This document shows, in pieces, positions 31,476-40,409 of a stretch of 64,000 nucleotides of DNA. The translations under genes and the position numbers were made by a program. Each line of letters starts with the position of its first letter. Position 1 is the first letter of the stretch. Origin of the DNA: JAXGYV01 sp040772045. GTDB taxonomy: Bacteria; Actinomycetota; Thermoleophilia; UBA2241. The DNA lies in contig JAXGYV010000006.1 of assembly GCA_040772045.1 (NCBI GenBank), forward strand, positions 1 to 64,000, written 5' to 3'. A model generated the notes under the pieces. The model made no database searches, was not told where the DNA came from, and was given only the letters and a program-made list of their open reading frames with translations.

Positions 31476-32150
31476 TCAGTAGGCGCCGTAGGCGTCCATC
31501 TTGAGATCTTTGGCGATCTCGTAGTGCATGTCGGTACACGCAGCGATGTCGTCGAGCGTGTACCCGTAAGCCACCTCGCAGAGCAGGAACGGCTTACCGT
31601 GGGTACGGCGGAACACCGCGCGCTCGGTGATCACCACGTCGACCTCTCCGGCGGCGGTGAGTGGGTACGTGCAGCGTGGCATCAGCTTGGACTTGCCGTC
31701 CTTGGAGCAGTGCTCGGTGACCACGAACACGTGCTGCGCTCCAACCACCAGGTCCATAGCGCCGCCCATTCCCGCGAGCCGGCTGCCGGGGATCATCCAG
31801 CTCGCGAGGTTGCCCTCTTCGTCGATCTGGAAGCAGCCGAGGAAGGTGGCGTCGAGGTGGCCGCCGCGGATCATGCCGAAGGAGGTGACTACGTCGAAGT
31901 AGCTGCCGCCGGGGATGATCGTGATGGGATCGTTGCCGGCGTTGGCCCGGTCCATATCTTCGCAGCCGGAGTCGGGCCGTGGGCCGACGCCGATGGCGCC
32001 GTTTTCGGTCTGGATGACCACGTATACGTCGGCGGGGATGTAGTTGGCGATGAGTGTGGGCAGGCCGATGCCTAGGTTTACGTACATGCCGTCGCGTAGC
32101 TCTCTCGCGGCACGTTGAGCGATGATCTGTTTGGTCGAACTTGTAGCCAT
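31476..32150 (-). CDS. CoA-transferase, beta subunit (3-oxoacid/acetate CoA-transferase family I)
   Basis: A 224-aa subunit B of a family I CoA-transferase. The catalytic glutamate is Glu49 in VIQTENGAIGVG. NLGIGLPTLIANY and GGMGGAMDLVVGA-like segments (LAGMGGAMDLVVGAQHV) are typical of AtoA/ScoB. It starts at ATG 32150, 4 nt after the end of subunit A. The acyl substrate cannot be set; short-chain 3-oxoacids, butyrate or 3-oxoadipate are candidates. Confidence 0.9.
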   Translation of the reverse strand: MATSSTKQIIAQRAARELRDGMYVNLGIGLPTLIANYIPADVYVVIQTENGAIGVGPRPDSGCEDMDRANAGNDPITIIPGGSYFDVVTSFGMIRGGHLDATFLGCFQIDEEGNLASWMIPGSRLAGMGGAMDLVVGAQHVFVVTEHCSKDGKSKLMPRCTYPLTAAGEVDVVITERAVFRRTHGKPFLLCEVAYGYTLDDIAACTDMHYEIAKDLKMDAYGAY

Positions 32151-32154
32151 GGCC

Positions 32155-32880
32155 CTACACCCACTTCACAGGAGAGTCGATACTCGCGACCGGCTGCAGC
32201 GCGCGCTCTACGCAGTACTGGAGGTCCGAGCGGACCACCGCGTCGACGAAGATGCCGGCGGTGTGGATGGCCTCCGGGTTGAGCTCGCCCATGCAGTACA
32301 GCGTCTCCACCTCGGCGATCACGTAGTCGGCGCAGGTGGCGATGTTGGGGTTGTGGTTGCGTGATGTGCCGCGGTAGACGAGATTGCCGCGCCAGTCGCC
32401 CACGTGGGCGCGCACAAAGGCCACGTCGGCGTGGAGGGCTGTCTCCAGCAAGTAGGTCCGGCCAGCGATGTCGAACGTCTGCTTGCCGTTGGCGACCTCC
32501 GTGCCCACGCCCACGGGAGTCAGCACGCCGCCAAGGCCAGCGCCGCCGCAGCGGACGCGTTCCACGAACGTCCCCTGCGGCATCAGCTCGATCTCGAGGT
32601 CGCCGGCGTTCACGGCCTCGCCGATGTAGGGCGTGGTTCCCACATGGCTCGTGATCATCTTGCGAACCATGCCCCGACGGACCAGCTCGACCAGCCCTCG
32701 TTCGCCGAACCCGGCGTCGTTGGCGACCAGGACGAGGTCGGTGATGTGCGTCATGCGTTTCAGTCCGTCGATGAGCGTGAGCGGGTCCCCCTGGCCGATG
32801 AATCCCCCAACGGCGATGGTCATGCCGGACTCAATCCGCGCCAACGCCTGATCGAGAGGGATGACCTTGTTCTCTCGCAC
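32155..32880 (-). CDS. CoA-transferase, alpha subunit
   Basis: A 241-aa subunit A paired with the gene above. It starts at GTG 32880 (RENKVIPLDQALARIESGMT) with a strong AAGGAGG site; the frame is open another 77 codons upstream but that part is not protein-like and covers the promoter region. Glycine-rich CoA loop: AVGGFIGQGDPLTLIDGL; later VRCGGAGLGGVLTPVGVGT and NLVYRGTSRNHNP match the family. Confidence 0.9.
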   Translation of the reverse strand: MRENKVIPLDQALARIESGMTIAVGGFIGQGDPLTLIDGLKRMTHITDLVLVANDAGFGERGLVELVRRGMVRKMITSHVGTTPYIGEAVNAGDLEIELMPQGTFVERVRCGGAGLGGVLTPVGVGTEVANGKQTFDIAGRTYLLETALHADVAFVRAHVGDWRGNLVYRGTSRNHNPNIATCADYVIAEVETLYCMGELNPEAIHTAGIFVDAVVRSDLQYCVERALQPVASIDSPVKWV

Positions 32881-32994
32881 CTGTCCTCCTTCACCGTCAC
32901 CGGATGGGTCGGTGCGCCGAGGGAGTGCTCGCGCTTCGGCAGCCTCTTGGTTCCTCCACCTGAGCTCGCCCCCGGCCCGAATACGTGAATAATC

Positions 32995-33006
32995 GGTAAA
33001 CTTACC
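32995..33006. promoter_or_regulatory. GGTAAACTTACC palindrome in the CoA-transferase/mtnP divergent region
   Basis: A 12-nt inverted repeat (GGTAA, 2 nt, TTACC) that contains TAAACT (32997-33002), the same -10-like hexamer seen before fmdB and the AlsS-like gene. It lies 115 nt upstream of the alpha-subunit start and 117 nt upstream of mtnP. It could be a promoter with overlapping operator. The remainder of 32881-33122 shows no other signal. Confidence 0.35.
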
Positions 33007-33122
33007 ATCTTTCCCGACCGGTGGCAGTACCGCCGACGGCGGCGCACGCTCGATATACTGCCGTAGGTCAAACAGCCGCGGTGCGCCGCTCTGGCGTCCG
33101 TGAGTATCCACGGGAGGGATCG

Positions 33123-33989
33123 GTGAACGCTGTGAATGAGTCCGCTACGGTCGGAGTCATCGGGGGCTCCGGCTTCTACGAGCTGCTGGAAGGTGCCCGG
33201 GAGGTGGCGATCGTCACGCCGTTCGGTGAGCCGAGCGACGTCTACTTCGTGGGTGAGATCGAGGGGGTGCCGGTGGCCTTCCTGCCGCGACACGCTCGTG
33301 GTCACCGTATTCTGCCCTCCGAGATCAACTATCGGGCGAATATCTGGGGCTTGAAGAAGCTGGGGGTGAAGACCATCCTCTCGGCCAGCGCCGTTGGCAG
33401 TCTGCGGGAAGACCTCAGGCCGCTCGACGTGGTAATCCCCGACCAGCTCTTCGATCGCACCAAGGCTCGGCCGTCGACGTTTTTCGGCGAGGGCGTGGTG
33501 GTCCACATGGGTTTCGCCGATCCTTTTTGTCCGTATCTCTCCAAGCTTCTGGCTGAGTGTGGTCGTGCGGCTGGGGCGACAGTGCATCAGGGCGGTACCT
33601 ACGTGTGCATCGAGGGCCCGCAGTTCAGCACTCGCGCCGAGAGCCGCACCTATCGCCAGCTCGGCTTCGACGTGATCGGCATGACTAATCTGCAAGAAGC
33701 CAAGCTGGCACGCGAGGCAGAGATCTGCTACGCGACCATGGCGCTGGTGACCGACTACGACGTCTGGTACGAGGGGGAAGAGGACGTCACTCTCGCGCAG
33801 GTGCTGAGCAACGTAGCGCGGAACGTGCAGATGGCACAGGCGATCGTACGCCGCGCGGTTGCTGCGCTGGACCCAGCGCGCGACTGCGGCTGCCGCCACG
33901 CGGTGGAGTTCGCCATCAACACACCTGCCGATCTGATCCCCCAAGCCACCAAGGAGAAGCTCGACTTGCTGATCGGCAAGTACCTGTAG
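33123..33989 (+). CDS. mtnP: S-methyl-5'-thioadenosine phosphorylase
   Basis: A 288-aa purine nucleoside phosphorylase-family enzyme of methionine salvage. The phosphate loop is GVIGGSGFYELL, followed by FLPRHARGHRILPSEINYRA, the specificity region IEGPQFSTRAESRTYR, GMTNLQEAKLAREAEICYA, and TDYDVW, the Asp pair seen in MTA phosphorylases. GTG 33123 has GGGAGGG 5 nt upstream; GTG 33132 is an alternative. Other mtn genes are not nearby. Confidence 0.93.
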   Translation: MNAVNESATVGVIGGSGFYELLEGAREVAIVTPFGEPSDVYFVGEIEGVPVAFLPRHARGHRILPSEINYRANIWGLKKLGVKTILSASAVGSLREDLRPLDVVIPDQLFDRTKARPSTFFGEGVVVHMGFADPFCPYLSKLLAECGRAAGATVHQGGTYVCIEGPQFSTRAESRTYRQLGFDVIGMTNLQEAKLAREAEICYATMALVTDYDVWYEGEEDVTLAQVLSNVARNVQMAQAIVRRAVAALDPARDCGCRHAVEFAINTPADLIPQATKEKLDLLIGKYL

Positions 33990-34180
33990 GGGGATCTCGT
34001 GCCGAGGGAGCTGGTGCCGAGATCTGCCGTCGGTTGGGAGGAGTTCGTATCGGCCACAGATCTCGCGTTGCCTCGGTGAGCACTGCGCTCTCGACTATGC
34101 GTCGAAGCCGATGACCGGAGTTGGGCCGCATGGGCGTGGCACGGCCGGGGCGGGACCGTGTAGTATCTGGAGGGTGCTGT

Positions 34181-34205
34181 GCCGGGCCGCGACTCGGGGC
34201 CCGGC
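34181..34205. terminator. 8-bp GC hairpin downstream of mtnP
   Basis: GCCGGGCC (34181-34188) and GGCCCGGC (34198-34205) around a 9-nt loop, 190 nt after mtnP and 124 nt before hppA. It may end the mtnP transcript or lie in the hppA leader. The rest of 33990-34328 has no believable gene. Confidence 0.4.
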
Positions 34206-34328
34206 TCTCGTGCGGTCGTAGTGCCGCCGATTCCCTGCCTCGCCAACGGCTGGGCGGTCGCCTGCATGCGCCGCACCATTGGCCGGGTCGTCACATTCAC
34301 GCACGTGTTGGAGGGAAAGGAGTGAGGA

Positions 34329-36410
34329 GTGGGGAGTGACATCCTCGTCGCGATCAGCACATCTCTGTCCGCAACGCTGATCGCCACCGTCTGTGGCCTG
34401 ATCGCAGTCGCCTACGGCGTCTTGCTGATCATGTGGCTGCTCAAGTTGCCCGCCGGAGACGACAAAATGCGGAGCGTCGCCGGAGCGGTACAGGAGGGGG
34501 CTAAGGCCTACCTCAATCGGCAGTACAAGACCATCGCCTACGTAGGCGTCGTTGTCGCCGTCATCATCTTCGTAGCCATGGGCGCCACCGACAAGGGCTG
34601 GAGCTTCGGCGCCAAGACCGCTATTGGCTTCATCGTGGGCGCCGTGCTCTCCGCTGCCGCCGGATACATCGGCATGATGGTCAGCGTACGCGTCAACGTG
34701 CGTACCGCCGAAGCAGCCCGTAACGGCCTTGGGCCGGCGCTCAAGGTTGCTTTCCGCGGGGGCTCGGTGACCGGCCTGCTAGTGGTGGGCCTCGGCCTTC
34801 TCGGAGTGAGCGTTTACTACTGGATCACCAAGGATGTGGCCGCGCTCGTGGGCCTCGGGTTTGGCGGCAGCCTGATCTCCGTGTTCGCTCGTCTCGGCGG
34901 CGGCATCTACACCAAGGCAGCCGACGTTGGCGCCGACCTGGTCGGCAAGGTTGAAGCGGGTATCCCCGAAGACGATCCGCGCAACCCGGCCGTTATCGCC
35001 GACAACGTCGGCGATAACGTCGGCGACTGCGCCGGTATGGCGGCCGACCTGTTCGAGACCTATGCCGTTACCGCCGTGGCCGCCATGCTGCTGGCGCACC
35101 TGTTCTTCAAGGGTTTCGAGAACGCCATCGTGTACCCGCTGGCCCTCGGCGCGGTGTCTATCATCGCGAGCATCATCGGCACGTTCTTCGTGCGCCTCGG
35201 CAGCAGCAAGAACATCATGGGCGCTCTCTACAAGGGTCTGGCCGCCGCCGCCGTGCTCTCGATCGCGGCGTTCTACCCCGTCACGCAGTGGCTCATGGGC
35301 GGCGACGCGGCCGCAACTGCTGGTGTGGCCAGCGTGCCGCGGCTGTTCCTCTGCGCCGTCGCCGGCGTGGTGGTCACCGCTTTCATCGTCGTCATTACCG
35401 AGTACTTCACCGCTACGCGGTATCGGCCCGTCAAGGGTATCGCGGCCGCCAGCGTCACCGGCCATGCCACCAACATCATCCAGGGTCTGGCCGTGAGCAT
35501 GCAGTCCACGGCGCTGCCCGTGATCGTCATCGGCGGTGGCATCCTGGTCGCCAGCCAGCTCGCTGGCCTCTACGGCGTGGCCGTGGCCGTTATGGCCATG
35601 CTGTCCATGACCGGTATCATCGTGGCCATCGACGCCTACGGCCCCATCACCGACAACGCCGGTGGCATCGCTGAGATGGCCGACATGCCGGAGAGCGTGC
35701 GTGCCGTCACCGACCCGCTCGACGCGGTCGGCAACACCACGAAGGCCGTCACCAAGGGTTACGCCATCGGCTCGGCCGGCTTTGCCGCCCTGGTCTTGTT
35801 CGTGTCCTACACCTACGACCTCAAGGACCAGGTCGGCTCGATCATCCCCTTCGACCTCAGTAACCCCTGGGTGCTGGTTGGCCTGTTCTTCGGTGGCCTG
35901 CTGCCTTACCTGTTCGCCTCCATGTGTATGCAGGCCGTGGGCAAAGCCGGCGGTCTGGTCGTAGAAGAGGTACGGCGCCAGTTCCGTGAGCGGCCGGGCA
36001 TTATGGAGGGTACCGAGAAGCCTGACTACCGGCAGGCCGTGGACATCGTGACCAAGTCGGCCATCAAGCAGATGATGCTGCCGGCGGCCATCCCGGTGCT
36101 CTCGCCGATCGTCTTCGGCCTCGCGTTCTACACGCACGGCAAAGAGGTGCTCGGCGGCGTGCTCGTGGGAACCATCATCACGGGCATCTTCCAGGCCATC
36201 AGCATGACCAGCGGTGGCGGTGCTTGGGATAACGCCAAGAAGCTCATCGAAGACGGCGCCTTCGGTGGCAAGGGCTCGGATGCTCACGCCGCCGCCGTCA
36301 CGGGCGACACGGTTGGCGACCCCTACAAGGACACCGCCGGTCCGGCCATCAACCCGATGATCAAGGTCATCAACATCGTGGCCCTGCTCATCATCCCGTT
36401 CCTGCAGTAG
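34329..36410 (+). CDS. hppA: K+-independent membrane H+-translocating pyrophosphatase
   Basis: A 693-aa protein with about 16 membrane helices that couples pyrophosphate hydrolysis to proton export. The substrate site is seen in KAADVGADLVGKVEAGIPED, DPRNPAVIADNVGDNVGDCA, and near the C-terminus GDTVGDPYKDTAGPAINPM. The residue that separates K+-dependent from K+-independent enzymes is Lys472 (GNTTKAVTKGYA), the independent type; the Cys in NVGDCAGM also fits. GTG 34329 has AAAGGAG upstream. It is transcribed alone and ends in a hairpin. Confidence 0.97.
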   Translation: MGSDILVAISTSLSATLIATVCGLIAVAYGVLLIMWLLKLPAGDDKMRSVAGAVQEGAKAYLNRQYKTIAYVGVVVAVIIFVAMGATDKGWSFGAKTAIGFIVGAVLSAAAGYIGMMVSVRVNVRTAEAARNGLGPALKVAFRGGSVTGLLVVGLGLLGVSVYYWITKDVAALVGLGFGGSLISVFARLGGGIYTKAADVGADLVGKVEAGIPEDDPRNPAVIADNVGDNVGDCAGMAADLFETYAVTAVAAMLLAHLFFKGFENAIVYPLALGAVSIIASIIGTFFVRLGSSKNIMGALYKGLAAAAVLSIAAFYPVTQWLMGGDAAATAGVASVPRLFLCAVAGVVVTAFIVVITEYFTATRYRPVKGIAAASVTGHATNIIQGLAVSMQSTALPVIVIGGGILVASQLAGLYGVAVAVMAMLSMTGIIVAIDAYGPITDNAGGIAEMADMPESVRAVTDPLDAVGNTTKAVTKGYAIGSAGFAALVLFVSYTYDLKDQVGSIIPFDLSNPWVLVGLFFGGLLPYLFASMCMQAVGKAGGLVVEEVRRQFRERPGIMEGTEKPDYRQAVDIVTKSAIKQMMLPAAIPVLSPIVFGLAFYTHGKEVLGGVLVGTIITGIFQAISMTSGGGAWDNAKKLIEDGAFGGKGSDAHAAAVTGDTVGDPYKDTAGPAINPMIKVINIVALLIIPFLQ

Positions 36411-36436
36411 ATCCGCGGGACAGATAAGCGCGTTCC

Positions 36437-36468
36437 GGAGGGGGCGGGCGCTTGAAAGCGCCCCCTCC
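36437..36468 (+). terminator. Stem-loop terminator after hppA
   Basis: GGAGGGGGCG (36437-36446) pairs perfectly with CGCCCCCTCC (36459-36468). An alternative inner stem GCGCTT/AAGCGC overlaps the loop. It lies 26 nt after the hppA stop. No T tract follows. Confidence 0.7.
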
Positions 36469-36658
36469 ACATGCATCGCCTGTACCGCGCGCCGTTCCTC
36501 CTATGCTTTGCTCAGTGGCCGTACTCGCGCGCTTGTAGGCCGCGTTTCTCCCCATGCTCTACTCTCCGGTTCGGTTTCCACGAGACGGTTGAGTCGGTAG
36601 GGAGCCGGTGCTATCGTCGCGCGGTTTGGCAGAGTCCCCGAGATGAAAGTGGCTGGCT

Positions 36659-36874
36659 GTGCAGCGAGCGAATCGTATGGCCGCTGTGGCGATCGCGCTC
36701 CTCGGCGTGGCGCTGGTGATACGTGGTGCCTGGGGTGGCGTGTGGCCGCTCTCTGTTCAGCTCATCGTCGGCCTTCTGCTGGTTATCTACGGAGTGGTCC
36801 GTTGTGCCTCTGGCGGGGGCGGCCGATGCAACGGCGGGCGTTCGAGCGAAGAAGGGCGCGCGCCGCGGAGCTAA
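36659..36874 (+). CDS. Small two-helix membrane protein
   Basis: A 71-aa reading frame from GTG 36659 with two hydrophobic helices (AAVAIALLGVALVIRGAW and LSVQLIVGLLLVIYGVVR) separated by a short WGGVWP turn, then a Gly/Arg-rich hydrophilic tail. The pattern looks like a real small membrane protein of the type common in actinobacteria. No family is recognised with confidence and the ribosome site is weak. 36875-37043 holds nothing else. Confidence 0.55.
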   Translation: MQRANRMAAVAIALLGVALVIRGAWGGVWPLSVQLIVGLLLVIYGVVRCASGGGGRCNGGRSSEEGRAPRS

Positions 36875-37043
36875 ATGGCTGGACCGGCTCCAGGAATCTG
36901 TGCCGTCGCAGTCAAACCAGCGTCGGTGCGTTAGACGAATCGGCGTTTGCGATGTGCCCGTACGTGATGTACGGGTGGTAGCATCCATGCGGTAGAGCGC
37001 GGCGCGGGTATGCCGACAAGGCGGGAGAGCGAGAGAGGAAGGC

Positions 37044-39149
37044 TTGGCTCGTCGTAAGCATAGAGAGGCCTACCAGGGAACCGTTGGTGTCGGCGGCCTG
37101 TTCAGCACGGCGTTCGGCAGTGTTGGGTCCTCGATCTTCTACGCCCTGGGAATCGTGGCGCTGTACGCGCTGGGTGCCACGTGGCTCGTGTTTCTCTTGG
37201 CGGGGCTCGTGTTCGTGCTCACCGCCTGGTCTTACGCCGAGGCCACCGCGCTTCATCCCGAAGATGGCGGCGCGGCGGGCATGGCCCGCCGCGCCTTCAA
37301 CCAGCTCATCGGCTTCGGCGCTGGGTGGGCACTGCTGCTGGACTACGTGATCACCATCGCCATCTCAGCTTTCTTCGTGCCTCACTACCTGGCCACCTTC
37401 TGGCCAGCGCTCAAGCAGTGGCCGTACAGCGTCGTGGCTGGCGTAGCCGTCGTGGTGGTTCTCGCAGTAGTCAACATCTTCGGCCTTAAGAGTCCACCGC
37501 GCTTGGGCTGGCTGCTGGCTCTGCTCGTGCTGCTCACCCAGGTGCTGCTGATCGTCGTGGCGTTCATCTTGCTCTTCGAGCCCCGTATCGTCATCGATCA
37601 GGTGAATTTTGGCGTACGGCCTACCTGGAGCCAGTTCCTCTACGCCATCCCGCTGGGGGCAGTCGCCTACACGGGTCTGGATAGCATCTCCACTATGGCG
37701 CCGGAGAGCTGGGACCCCCGGCGTCACATTCCGCGTGCTCTCAATCTGCTGCTGCCGGTCACTATTGTGGTCTCCGTCGGCCTGGCACTGGTAGGGCTCT
37801 CCGCGCTGCCAGTGAAGTCCAACGTGCTGCCGGTCGATCCCCTTACGGGATTCACCCGGCCGCTCGAGGTCGTGTCGCGAGATGGCCAGTACTACTTTGC
37901 CGATCGCCCCGGCGAGCGCGTGTTCGTGCAGGTCGAGCGGCGGGGCATGGGATGGAGGGTTCCTGCGCTGCGTCCCACTGGCTCGGTATACCAGGATGGG
38001 GAGGGTCGTGCCGTGACGCGGCTGTACGGCACTCAGCTCGGCAGCGCCTATCTCGAAGACCCGGTCCAGGGCATTGTGCAGGCGCTGCCGGCGACGGCTG
38101 GGTCGCTGCGCCGCATGCTGGAGCCTCTGGTTGGTATCCTCGCGGCCGCCATCCTCGTCATGGCCGCCAACGCCGGGCTTGCGGGGTCCTCGCGCGTCAT
38201 TTACTCGCTTGCCTATAACCGGCAGATTCCTTCAGTGCTGGGCCGCATGCTGCCGTGGCGCATGACACCGTACGTGGGTACTATCGTGGCCGGCCTCGTC
38301 GCCGCCGGCCTCATGATCCCCGGCCATGTCAGCCTGTTGGCCGAGCTCTATGCCTTTGGCACCATGCTCTCGTTCACCGCCGTCCACCTCTCGGTGATCG
38401 TCCTGCGCTACAAGGAACCCGGGTTGGCACGGCCGTTCCGCGTGCCTCTGAACATTCGCTTGCGCGGCACCGCGTTGCCGCTGTTACCCATAATTGGTGC
38501 ACTGTGCACGCTGGCTGTGTGGGTTGTGGTGCTCGCCACGCGTCCTACCGGGCGGATCATCGGGCTGGCCTGGATGGCGGGTGGTCTGGTGCTCTATGTG
38601 GTGTATCGGAAGATCGCCGGCTATCCGCTGCTCCGCGAGCCGGGCGTGGCCAAGCTACCGGTTACGGCCACAGTCGACATCGACTACAACCAGATCCTGG
38701 TTCCGGTGACGGGGACACGGCTCACCGACGAGATGCTGGTGTTGGCCTGTCAACTGGCGACCGAGAAGGGGTCCTCTATCGATGCCCTGTATGTGATGGA
38801 GGTTCCCATGGATCGACCGCTCACGGCCGCCACAGATGAGCAGCGTGAACGAGCAGAGCGTGTGCTCAAGGCGGCCGCGGCCATTGCCGAGGAGTTCGGC
38901 GTAGGTGTGCGGACGCACACCGTACCCTCTCGTCAGGCTGGGCGCGCTATCGTGGACATGGCTGCCGAACGGAAGTCGGAGGTGGTTATCCTGGGGGCTG
39001 TGCGTAAGCGCCGGATCGCGGAGCGTGTGTTCGGTGACACGGTGGAGTACGTGCTGCGTCACGCTCCCACGGAGGTTATCGTGAATCTGGTTCCGTCCGA
39101 GTACCCAATGGATGGATCAGCGGACGAAGCTACGACACCCGCTGGCTGA
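37044..39149 (+). CDS. APC-family permease with C-terminal Usp domain (KimA-like, probable K+ importer)
   Basis: A 701-aa protein. Residues about 10-255 and 355-530 hold roughly 12 membrane helices of the APC fold (GVGGLFSTAFGSVGSSIFYA at helix 1). Between them, residues about 258-355 form an unusual hydrophilic insert. Residues about 550-685 are a UspA-like domain (QILVPVTGTRLTDEMLVLAC, VVILGAVRKRRIAERVFG). This order is that of KimA, the c-di-AMP-controlled K+/H+ symporter. Location directly upstream of three TrkA-type genes and two trkH copies supports potassium over amino acid transport. It starts at TTG 37044 after a GAGAGGAAG site. Confidence 0.83.
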   Translation: MARRKHREAYQGTVGVGGLFSTAFGSVGSSIFYALGIVALYALGATWLVFLLAGLVFVLTAWSYAEATALHPEDGGAAGMARRAFNQLIGFGAGWALLLDYVITIAISAFFVPHYLATFWPALKQWPYSVVAGVAVVVVLAVVNIFGLKSPPRLGWLLALLVLLTQVLLIVVAFILLFEPRIVIDQVNFGVRPTWSQFLYAIPLGAVAYTGLDSISTMAPESWDPRRHIPRALNLLLPVTIVVSVGLALVGLSALPVKSNVLPVDPLTGFTRPLEVVSRDGQYYFADRPGERVFVQVERRGMGWRVPALRPTGSVYQDGEGRAVTRLYGTQLGSAYLEDPVQGIVQALPATAGSLRRMLEPLVGILAAAILVMAANAGLAGSSRVIYSLAYNRQIPSVLGRMLPWRMTPYVGTIVAGLVAAGLMIPGHVSLLAELYAFGTMLSFTAVHLSVIVLRYKEPGLARPFRVPLNIRLRGTALPLLPIIGALCTLAVWVVVLATRPTGRIIGLAWMAGGLVLYVVYRKIAGYPLLREPGVAKLPVTATVDIDYNQILVPVTGTRLTDEMLVLACQLATEKGSSIDALYVMEVPMDRPLTAATDEQRERAERVLKAAAAIAEEFGVGVRTHTVPSRQAGRAIVDMAAERKSEVVILGAVRKRRIAERVFGDTVEYVLRHAPTEVIVNLVPSEYPMDGSADEATTPAG

Positions 39150-39191
39150 CCATGACGGTCGCCGGCGGATACGAGGAAGAAAAGAGGGGCC

Positions 39192-39617
39192 ATGTACGTG
39201 GTGATCGCGGGATGCGGTCGAGTGGGGTCGGCTATCGCCAAGCAGCTCGTGGACGAGGGTCACGAGGTCGCGATGATCGACGAAGACCCATCGGCGTTCG
39301 AGCTTCTGGGTGAGGCGTTTCCCGGCCAGTTCGTCACCGGTGCCGCTATCGACTGGGATGTGCTCAAGGAGGCCGGCATTGAGGGGGCAGATGCCTTCGT
39401 GGCGGCTACCGACGGCGACAACACGAACATCGTCTGCGCACAGATCGCGCAGCGCGAGTTCGAGGTAAAGTGCGCGGTGGCGCGTGTCTACGATCCCGCT
39501 CGTGCCGAGTTGTTCGCGATGCATGGCGTGCGTACCGTGTGCCCCACCAGAGACGCTACGGCAATGCTGCTGGAGGCCCTGCGCTCCTGCGAAGTACCGA
39601 ACGGACCGGGGAGGTAG
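39192..39617 (+). CDS. TrkA N-domain only protein (RCK_N), K+ channel regulator
   Basis: A 141-aa single Rossmann domain: MYVVIAGCGRVGSAIAKQLV at the start, MIDEDPSAFELL carrying the acidic NAD-specific residue, and AFVAATDGDNTNIVCAQIA. It lacks the TrkA_C domain found in most homologues. An AAGAGGGGCC stretch precedes the ATG. It is followed 3 nt later by a full TrkA gene, so the two may form a hetero-oligomeric gating ring. Confidence 0.9.
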   Translation: MYVVIAGCGRVGSAIAKQLVDEGHEVAMIDEDPSAFELLGEAFPGQFVTGAAIDWDVLKEAGIEGADAFVAATDGDNTNIVCAQIAQREFEVKCAVARVYDPARAELFAMHGVRTVCPTRDATAMLLEALRSCEVPNGPGR

Positions 39618-39619
39618 CC

Positions 39620-40330
39620 GTGTTCGTCATTATCGTGGGTGCCGGCAAAGTCGGTCTGAACACCGCTCGCAGTCTGGTGCACATGGGCCATGAGGTCGCC
39701 GTGATCGAGCAGCGCGCCATGCGCTACAACCTCTTGTTGCCCGAGCTGGAAGAGAAGATCATGCTCGGCGACGGTACGGAGATCTACGTGCTCGAGCGCG
39801 CGGGCATCGCCCGTGCCGACATGATCGTGGCGGTTACCGGCGACGATGAAGACAACGTGATCATCGCCGAGGTCGCCAAACTCAAGTACGGCGTGCCCAA
39901 GGTGGTGGCTCGGGTGAACAATCCGCGCAACCAGATCACGTTCGATCTGCTTGGCGTGGACGCCACTGTCTGTGCGGCCACGCGGCTGATCTCTCTCATC
40001 CAGCATGAGCTGCCGACGCACAAGTACGTGCCTCTCCTCTCTTTCCGTCGCGAGAAGTTGGAGCTGGTGGAGCTCGAGGTCAGCGATGAGTCGCCGTTTG
40101 CCAACCGCACGGTTGAAGACATCCAGTTGCCCGACGGGGTGCTGCTGACCGCCATCCTGCGTGGGGGCAAGGCCATCCTCGCGCGAGGCCACGAGGCCAT
40201 CATGTCGGGGGACTACGTGCTCTGTCTGCTGGAGCCCAGCAAGGAGAAGGCGCTCATCAAGGCCTTCCTGCCGAGTGAGCGGCCCGAGGACGTGCAGTAC
40301 GAATCGGGCATCGACATGCTCACGGAGTAA
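39620..40330 (+). CDS. trkA: TrkA-type K+ uptake regulator (RCK_N and RCK_C)
   Basis: A 236-aa protein with a Rossmann domain (VFVIIVGAGKVGLNTARSLV, MIVAVTGDDEDNVIIAEVAK) followed from about residue 140 by the TrkA_C ligand domain (LELVELEVSDESPFANRTVE, AIMSGDYVLCLLEPSKEKA). GTG 39620 follows a GGGGAGGTAG site, 3 nt after the stop of the previous gene. Standard architecture and length for one half of E. coli TrkA. Confidence 0.92.
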   Translation: MFVIIVGAGKVGLNTARSLVHMGHEVAVIEQRAMRYNLLLPELEEKIMLGDGTEIYVLERAGIARADMIVAVTGDDEDNVIIAEVAKLKYGVPKVVARVNNPRNQITFDLLGVDATVCAATRLISLIQHELPTHKYVPLLSFRREKLELVELEVSDESPFANRTVEDIQLPDGVLLTAILRGGKAILARGHEAIMSGDYVLCLLEPSKEKALIKAFLPSERPEDVQYESGIDMLTE

Positions 40331-40409
40331 GTGTGGCTCGCTCGCATGCCGCCCAAGATGTGGTGCAACCGGCGGGCCGTACTCTGTTGACGAACGCGAG
40401 GGAGTCGGC

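Noticed and set aside
32881..33111. N-terminal extension of the CoA-transferase alpha subunit
   Set aside because: The extension is not protein-like, covers the divergent promoter region, and a strong AAGGAGG precedes GTG 32880.
34779..36476. A 565-codon open frame antisense to hppA
   Set aside because: Shadow of the pyrophosphatase gene; His/Asp/Gly-rich without motifs.
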